9,158 nt of DNA from an uncultured Oscillospiraceae bacterium (GTDB taxonomy: Bacteria > Bacillota > Clostridia > Oscillospirales > Oscillospiraceae): positions 1-9,158 of the forward strand of contig CAKTOJ010000067.1 of the NCBI GenBank assembly GCA_934589665.1, given 5' to 3'. The position numbers and the translations under genes were made by a program. This document shows positions 4,696 through 9,158 of this stretch, piece after piece. The notes under the pieces were generated by a model, which was given only the letters and a program-made list of their open reading frames with translations, was not told the DNA's origin and did no database searches. How positions within the stretch are numbered: position 1 is the stretch's first letter; each line of letters starts with the position of its first letter.

Positions 4696-6588
4696 ATGAA
4701 TCGATTCCGAAAAGAAGTATTGTTTGTGTGCGATGCAGCCATCTTCGTCTGCGCGGTGGGCTTTTTCCTGCTGGTCTATTCTCAGTTTGACTATGCGGCA
4801 GTCGGCCCGCAGAGCGGACTGCTGTGCCACGTCGTCCTGCTGTATGGCTGCACGGTATTCTTTCAGTTCCTCTTCAAAACCTACGACAGTCTCTGGCGCT
4901 ATGCCGAGAGCCGCGAATATCTGAGCCTGCTGGCCGCGGCGCTGTGCGGCTTCGCGGCCTACGAGGTCATTGCCCGCACGGTGCGCATCGGCGCCATTTC
5001 CTTCATCCTGCTCCTCGGTATCGCCTGCGCGTGGGTGCTCGGTATGCTGACCGTGCGCTTTTTCTACCGCGGGTACCGCACGCGCATCTTCCAGCGCGAT
5101 CGGGCTCAGCGCAAGGCCGTCGCCATCCTCGGCGCGGGGGAGGCGGGCGCGCGGCTGATTGAGGAACTGCGCCAGAACCCCACCAGCCGCTACCGTGCCG
5201 AGTGCTTCTTCGACGACGACCGCAGCAAGCGCGGCAAAATGCTCCACGGCGTTCCTGTGCGCGGCAGCATTGCCGAGGCCGCATCAAAAATGCAGGACAT
5301 CGGCCTGACCGACGCGATCTTCGCCATTCCCTCCATGCCGGAGGAGAAGCGCAGCGCCGTGCTGCGCCAGCTGAGCGAAAGCGGCATTCATGTCATGACG
5401 CTCCCCGGCACGCTTGAGCTGCTGGGCAAAACGCCCATGCAGTCCCAGCTGCGCGAGGTGGAGATCGAGGACCTGCTTGGCCGCGACGAGGTGACGCTCG
5501 ATGCCGCGCCGGTGAAGGCGCTGCTGCGCGGAAAGACCGTGCTCGTCACGGGCGGGGGCGGGAGCATCGGCAGCGAGCTGTGTCGCCAGATCGCAAAGTA
5601 CGCCCCGAAGCAGCTTATCGTCTTCGACATTTATGAAAATAACGCTTACGACATTCAGCAGGAGTTGACGTTCCGGTACGGCGCGGACCTGAACCTGGCC
5701 GTGGAAATCGGCTCGGTCCGCGATCCCGAGCGGCTCATGCGCCTGATGGCGGCCTACCGTCCCGACGTGGTCTTTCATGCCGCGGCGCACAAGCACGTTC
5801 CGCTCATGGAGACCTGCCCACAGGAGGCCGTGCGCAACAATGTTTTTGGCACGCTCAACCTCGTCCGTGCCGCGGACGCTTACGGCGTGCAGAAATTCAT
5901 TCAGATTTCGACCGATAAGGCCGTGAACCCCACGAATATCATGGGCGCGAGCAAGCGGCTGTGCGAGATGATCGTGCAGTCCATGGCGCAGTGCTCGAAC
6001 ACGACCTTTGCCGCCGTGCGCTTTGGCAATGTCCTCGGCTCGAATGGCTCGGTCATTCCGCTCTTCAAGCGCCAGATCGCTGCCGGCGGCCCCGTTACCG
6101 TGACGGACGCGCGTATCATCCGCTATTTTATGACCATTCCCGAGGCTGCCGAGCTCGTGCTCGAGGCCGGCGCGATGGCGCGTCAGAACGAGCTGTTTGT
6201 CCTGAACATGGGCAAGCCCGTGAAGATTCTCGACCTTGCCGAGAATCTCATCCGGCTTTCGGGCTATGAGCCCTATGTCGACATCGACATCATTGAAACG
6301 GGCCTGCGTCCGGGCGAAAAGCTTTATGAAGAGCTGCTCATCGCTGACCGCGACGTGGCGAAAACGGAGAACGACAAGATTTATGTCGAGCATCAACCGC
6401 CCATCACGCCCGCGGAGCTGGAGGAAAAGCTGGTCGTTTTAAAGGCCGCGCTGGAAACGGAGGACGCCGCCGCGATCCGCTCCGCGCTCCACCGCGTGGT
6501 CCCGACCTTCCGCGAACCCGAGGAAGTTAACGCGGCCCAGGGCGACACGGTAACGGTTCCGCCCGAAACCGCCGATATGAGTTCCTGA
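4696..6588 (+). CDS. Membrane UDP-sugar 4,6-dehydratase (WbpM/PglF/CapD family)
   Basis: This 630-residue protein converts a UDP-HexNAc, most likely UDP-GlcNAc, to the 4-keto-6-deoxy sugar at the inner membrane face. Residues 9-125 hold about four hydrophobic segments (for example DAAIFVCAVGFFLLV and ISFILLLGIACAWVLGMLTV). A first Rossmann region starts with AILGAGEAGARLIEEL (GxGxxG at 146-151). The catalytic NAD domain starts with VLVTGGGGSIGSELC at 283-295. STDKA at 405-409 and NIMGASKR at 414-421 give the T-D-K set and put Met416 where ordinary SDRs have Tyr, with K420 four residues on, as is typical of the large membrane dehydratases. LRPGEKLYEELL near the C-terminus is a family motif. 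Length is normal. AAGGA at 4678-4682 is the likely ribosome binding site, with long spacing. The gene is much GC-richer than the helicase before it. Exact sugar specificity cannot be read. Confidence 0.94.
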   Translation: MNRFRKEVLFVCDAAIFVCAVGFFLLVYSQFDYAAVGPQSGLLCHVVLLYGCTVFFQFLFKTYDSLWRYAESREYLSLLAAALCGFAAYEVIARTVRIGAISFILLLGIACAWVLGMLTVRFFYRGYRTRIFQRDRAQRKAVAILGAGEAGARLIEELRQNPTSRYRAECFFDDDRSKRGKMLHGVPVRGSIAEAASKMQDIGLTDAIFAIPSMPEEKRSAVLRQLSESGIHVMTLPGTLELLGKTPMQSQLREVEIEDLLGRDEVTLDAAPVKALLRGKTVLVTGGGGSIGSELCRQIAKYAPKQLIVFDIYENNAYDIQQELTFRYGADLNLAVEIGSVRDPERLMRLMAAYRPDVVFHAAAHKHVPLMETCPQEAVRNNVFGTLNLVRAADAYGVQKFIQISTDKAVNPTNIMGASKRLCEMIVQSMAQCSNTTFAAVRFGNVLGSNGSVIPLFKRQIAAGGPVTVTDARIIRYFMTIPEAAELVLEAGAMARQNELFVLNMGKPVKILDLAENLIRLSGYEPYVDIDIIETGLRPGEKLYEELLIADRDVAKTENDKIYVEHQPPITPAELEEKLVVLKAALETEDAAAIRSALHRVVPTFREPEEVNAAQGDTVTVPPETADMSS

Positions 6589-6622
6589 TTCGTCGGCGAG
6601 TAAAAGGGAAAGGGAAGACTTC

Positions 6623-7234
6623 ATGTATTCTCATTGTTTGAAAAGAGTGCTGGATTTTCTGCTCTCGCTGTGCGGCCTGCTGGTGCTCTGGCCGCTGCTT
6701 CTGGTGATCGCCATCGCCATCAAAATTGACGATCCCGGCCCCGTGTTTTTCTCTCAGAAACGGGTGGGGCTGCACAAGCGGTATTTTCAGCTCTATAAGT
6801 TCCGCAGCATGAAGGTCAGCACGCCGGACGTGCCCACCCATCTGCTCGAGCACCCGGAGCAGTACATCTCGAAGGTAGGCGGATTTCTGCGCAAGTATAG
6901 CCTGGACGAGCTTCCGCAGATTATCAATATTCTGCTGGGCCAGATGGCAATCATCGGTCCCCGGCCCGCCCTGTGGAGTCAAGAGGATCTGATTGCTGAG
7001 CGGGACAAATACGGCGCGAACGACATCCGCCCCGGCCTGACCGGATGGGCGCAGATCAACGGCAGGGATGAGCTGACCATTGAAGAAAAGTCCGCTTACG
7101 ACGGCGAATATGTCCGGAATCTCAGCTTTGCCTTTGACTGCAAATGCTTCTTCGGCACCATCGGTAAGGTTCTTCGGCATGAAGGGGTAGTAGAAGGCGC
7201 ACAGGACGAAAAAGAGGAAAAGACCAACGTATGA
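6623..7234 (+). CDS. Undecaprenyl-phosphate phosphoglycosyl transferase (PglC/WcaJ-C type)
   Basis: This 203-residue bacterial sugar transferase (PF02397 type) moves a sugar phosphate from a UDP-sugar to undecaprenyl phosphate and so starts a lipid-linked glycan. KRVLDFLLS at residues 7-15 is followed by a hydrophobic re-entrant helix containing P24. Then come DDPGPVFFSQKRVG (36-49), YKFRSMK (58-64), the catalytic Asp-Glu dyad D95-E96 in SLDELPQIIN, IIGPRPAL, and RPGLTGWAQINGRDEL. It is the short monotopic form, lacking the N-terminal membrane bundle of WbaP or WcaJ. The C-terminus is acidic and lysine-rich (EGAQDEKEEK). GGGAAG at 6612-6617 is the ribosome binding site. The gene begins 34 bp after the dehydratase and its stop overlaps the next ATG (ATGA), so it is in an operon. 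Donor specificity is inferred from the neighbouring dehydratase. Confidence 0.94.
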   Translation: MYSHCLKRVLDFLLSLCGLLVLWPLLLVIAIAIKIDDPGPVFFSQKRVGLHKRYFQLYKFRSMKVSTPDVPTHLLEHPEQYISKVGGFLRKYSLDELPQIINILLGQMAIIGPRPALWSQEDLIAERDKYGANDIRPGLTGWAQINGRDELTIEEKSAYDGEYVRNLSFAFDCKCFFGTIGKVLRHEGVVEGAQDEKEEKTNV

Positions 7235-8112
7235 GGATCTTGATTACCGGAGCTCACAGCTATATCGGTGCTTCCTTTCAGAAATATATGGCATCCCATC
7301 AGCCGGATTGGCAGATAGATACGATCAGCCTGCGGAATGAACAGTGGCGGGAAGTGTGTTTTTCTCACTACGACGCAGTGCTTCACACTGCCGGAATTGC
7401 TCATGCGGATCGGGGAAAAATCAGCATGGAACGGGAGCACCTTTACTATCAGGTCAATACGGAACTGGCGGTGGAAACCGCTGAAAAAGCAAAGGCGGAT
7501 GGCGTGGGGCAATTTCTTTATCTGAGCAGTGCCATCATTTACGGGGACAGCGCGCCGATCGGAGAAACGAAGATTATCACGGCGGACACACCGCCTGCTC
7601 CCCGAAGCTGTTATGGAGACAGCAAGCTGCAGGCAGAGCTGCGGCTGCGCCCGCTGGATTCTCCGGACTTTCAGGTTGCAATTCTTCGCTTGCCGATGGT
7701 CTACGGGCCGAGCAGCAAAGGAAATTATTCATTGCTGGCAAAAGCGGCGGCACGGCTTCCAGTGTTCCCGATGATTTGGAATCAACGATCCATGCTGTAT
7801 GTGGAAAACCTATGTGAGTTTCTTCGTCTGGCGATAAAGAATCGGGAATCCGGTACGTTTTACCCGCAGAACGAGGAATATGTTTGTACGTCAGAGATGG
7901 TAAGAGAAATTGCGGCGGCGCATGGTCATAAGCTTTGGCTGGTAAAGGGCTTCCAGCCCATGCTGCGGTTGGCAGGACATGGCTCTGGACTGGTGAGCAA
8001 GGTATTTGGAAATCTTGTGTATGCGCAGGAGCTGAGCCAATATCCGGAGAACTACCGAGTGTGTTCCTTTGCGGAATCCATCCGGCGAACAGAAGTGAGG
8101 ACAGAGGCTTGA
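7231..8112 (+). CDS. NAD-dependent epimerase/dehydratase family (extended SDR) protein
   Basis: This 293-residue extended short-chain dehydrogenase/reductase has the dinucleotide motif ILITGAHSYIG (residues 3-13, a GxxxxxG variant of GxxGxxG), the catalytic serine region FLYLSSAIIYGD (S99/S100), and YGDSK at 128-132 (Tyr128, Lys132). A substrate-domain stretch, LRLPMVYGPSSKGNY, and the family signature NQRSMLYVENLCEFLRL follow. The full catalytic Ser-Tyr-Lys set is present. It likely acts at C4 of the nucleotide sugar, as an epimerase or as a reductase of the 4-keto product of the upstream dehydratase; sequence alone cannot decide. Coupling is tight: its ATG overlaps the stop of the phosphoglycosyl transferase by 4 bases, and its own stop overlaps the next start by 4 bases. 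A GAGG-containing purine run at 7213-7220 lies upstream. Confidence 0.92.
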   Translation: MRILITGAHSYIGASFQKYMASHQPDWQIDTISLRNEQWREVCFSHYDAVLHTAGIAHADRGKISMEREHLYYQVNTELAVETAEKAKADGVGQFLYLSSAIIYGDSAPIGETKIITADTPPAPRSCYGDSKLQAELRLRPLDSPDFQVAILRLPMVYGPSSKGNYSLLAKAAARLPVFPMIWNQRSMLYVENLCEFLRLAIKNRESGTFYPQNEEYVCTSEMVREIAAAHGHKLWLVKGFQPMLRLAGHGSGLVSKVFGNLVYAQELSQYPENYRVCSFAESIRRTEVRTEA

Positions 8113-9158
8113 ATATTACAATTGTCAATTGTTTTGACACTTATGAACATCGGGTAGAGCTGCTGAAACGAACGCTGGAAACGGAAGGGCACAGAGTATC
8201 GGTTGTGACCTCAGACTTTCGGCATATGAAAAAGTGCCTGCGGACAGAGTGCCCGCCGGGCTTTCAAATGGTAACAACCCGTCCATATTATAAGAACCTG
8301 TCGCTTGCCAGACTGCGTTCCCATGCTGAGTTTGCGAAAACCGCCATGGCCTGTGCGGCGGAAAAGAATCCGGAATTGCTGTGGGTGCTGGTCCCGCCTA
8401 ATTCGCTTGTGAAGAGAGCGGCAGCTTACAAGAAAAAACACCCGGATAAAAAGCTGGCACTGGATTTTATTGATATGTGGCCGGAAAGTATGCCTATTAC
8501 CCGCTTTAAGGATTTGCCGCCGTTTACTGCGTGGCGTAACCTGAGGGATCGATATGTAAATGAGGCGGACATGGTGGTAACAGAGTGCAGCTTGTTTTGG
8601 GAGACACTGGAGAAAAACTGCCCCAAAGAAAAACTGCAAACGCTGTATCTGGCGCGGGATTTCCAGTTGTACCGCTTTGTGAGTGTGCCGCCGAAAGATA
8701 GAGTTGCCCTGTGCTATCTGGGATCCATCAACAACATCATAGATATCCCCTGCATCGGAGAGATCATTCGGAAGCTTGATGTACCGGTAGAACTGCACAT
8801 TATTGGAGACGGCGAAAAGCGCGAAGAGCTGTGCGAAACGGCACGAAATGCCGGGGCGGAAGTGTTTTTTCACGGGATCATCTATGACCCAAAGAAAAAG
8901 CAGGCAATTTTTGACCGCTGCCACGCGGGGTTGAACATTATGAAAAACAGCGTCTATGTGGGCTTGACCATGAAAAGCATGGACTATTTTGCCGCATCAC
9001 TGCCGGTCATCAACAATATTCAGGGAGATACTTGGAATTTCATTGAGCAGCATCCGATTGGTATCAACTATTCGCCAGAAACCAAGCTGTCCGGCGCGAA
9101 GTTTCAGATTTTGCAAAGCCGGAGAGAACAGATCCGCGCCTTTTACGATACTTACTTC
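8109..9158 (+). CDS. GT-B fold glycosyltransferase, TTG start, 3' end beyond the window (partial)
   Basis: The frame from TTG 8109 is open for 350 codons and runs off the window end. The start is TTG, placed as TTGA over the stop of the SDR gene; GTGAGGA at 8096-8101 lies 7 bases upstream, which supports it. The protein begins (M)NITIVNCFDTYEHRVELLKR, the usual first strand of a GT-B N-terminal domain. LALDFIDMWPESMP near residues 116-129 is typical of GT4-like polysaccharide enzymes. The C-terminal donor domain starts near LGSINNI at 204-210. It continues with LHIIGDGEKREEL, VFFHGIIY and GLTMKSMDYFAASLPVI (285-301), where D292 takes the place of the first Glu of the usual GT4 Ex7E region. 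It probably adds a sugar to the lipid-linked intermediate made by the phosphoglycosyl transferase. Donor and acceptor cannot be read. Confidence 0.9.
   Translation, partial: MNITIVNCFDTYEHRVELLKRTLETEGHRVSVVTSDFRHMKKCLRTECPPGFQMVTTRPYYKNLSLARLRSHAEFAKTAMACAAEKNPELLWVLVPPNSLVKRAAAYKKKHPDKKLALDFIDMWPESMPITRFKDLPPFTAWRNLRDRYVNEADMVVTECSLFWETLEKNCPKEKLQTLYLARDFQLYRFVSVPPKDRVALCYLGSINNIIDIPCIGEIIRKLDVPVELHIIGDGEKREELCETARNAGAEVFFHGIIYDPKKKQAIFDRCHAGLNIMKNSVYVGLTMKSMDYFAASLPVINNIQGDTWNFIEQHPIGINYSPETKLSGAKFQILQSRREQIRAFYDTYF

Noticed and set aside
5284..6396. A 370-codon minus-strand open frame
   Set aside because: It is antisense to the dehydratase, whose motifs are unambiguous. Long antisense frames are expected in GC-rich coding DNA, and its peptide shows no family motif.
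8211..8924. A 237-codon minus-strand open frame near the window end
   Set aside because: The + strand here reads through as a glycosyltransferase with GT-B motifs from a TTG start that overlaps the preceding stop; the minus frame shows no recognisable domain.

Overview
This window looks like a chromosomal accessory region of a gut-type Clostridia bacterium, probably Oscillospiraceae/Ruminococcaceae. The reasons are strong AGGAGG-type ribosome binding sites, intrinsic terminators with T-runs, a Spo0A-like receiver, a YIRVSTKEQ-type serine recombinase, and a DUF6076-like protein. The organism assignment is inference from protein style. All convincing genes lie on the + strand.

Layout. (1) At 1-360 is the 3' end of a GC-rich gene with a Cys cluster (DUF6076-like), closed by a strong terminator. 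(2) At 566-1224 a promoter, a strong RBS and a stand-alone Spo0A-like receiver domain are closed by a terminator made of perfect 21-bp arms. (3) At 1253-1908 is a small serine recombinase of the Tn3 resolvase/invertase class. (4) At 1909-2190 is a dense non-coding or small-ORF region. It holds three copies of a 16-bp GTACACC-core element (two direct, one inverted), a possible 30-codon ORF, an intrinsic terminator and a likely promoter. (5) At 2191-4677 is a superfamily 2 DEAD/DEAH-like helicase with six C-terminal Helicase-Associated (HA) repeats. (6) At 4696-9158 is a surface-glycan operon: a membrane UDP-sugar 4,6-dehydratase (WbpM/PglF/CapD type), a PglC-like phosphoglycosyl transferase, an extended-SDR epimerase/reductase and a GT-B glycosyltransferase that runs off the window.

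How the genes may work together. The dehydratase would make a UDP-4-keto-6-deoxy-HexNAc. The SDR may reduce or epimerise it. The phosphoglycosyl transferase would load a sugar phosphate onto undecaprenyl phosphate at the inner membrane face, and the glycosyltransferase would extend it. The helicase gene ends only 18 bp before the dehydratase start, and no terminator is visible between them, so it probably leads the glycan transcript. The recombinase, the repeat cluster with its internal terminator, and the helicase promoter lie in series upstream of this operon. That makes a recombination-controlled switch of glycan expression a testable but unproven idea.

Composition is mosaic. The dehydratase gene is clearly GC-richer (63-68% in two hand-counted 60-base lines) than the receiver, helicase and glycosyltransferase genes (45-50% in single lines), which suggests separate histories.
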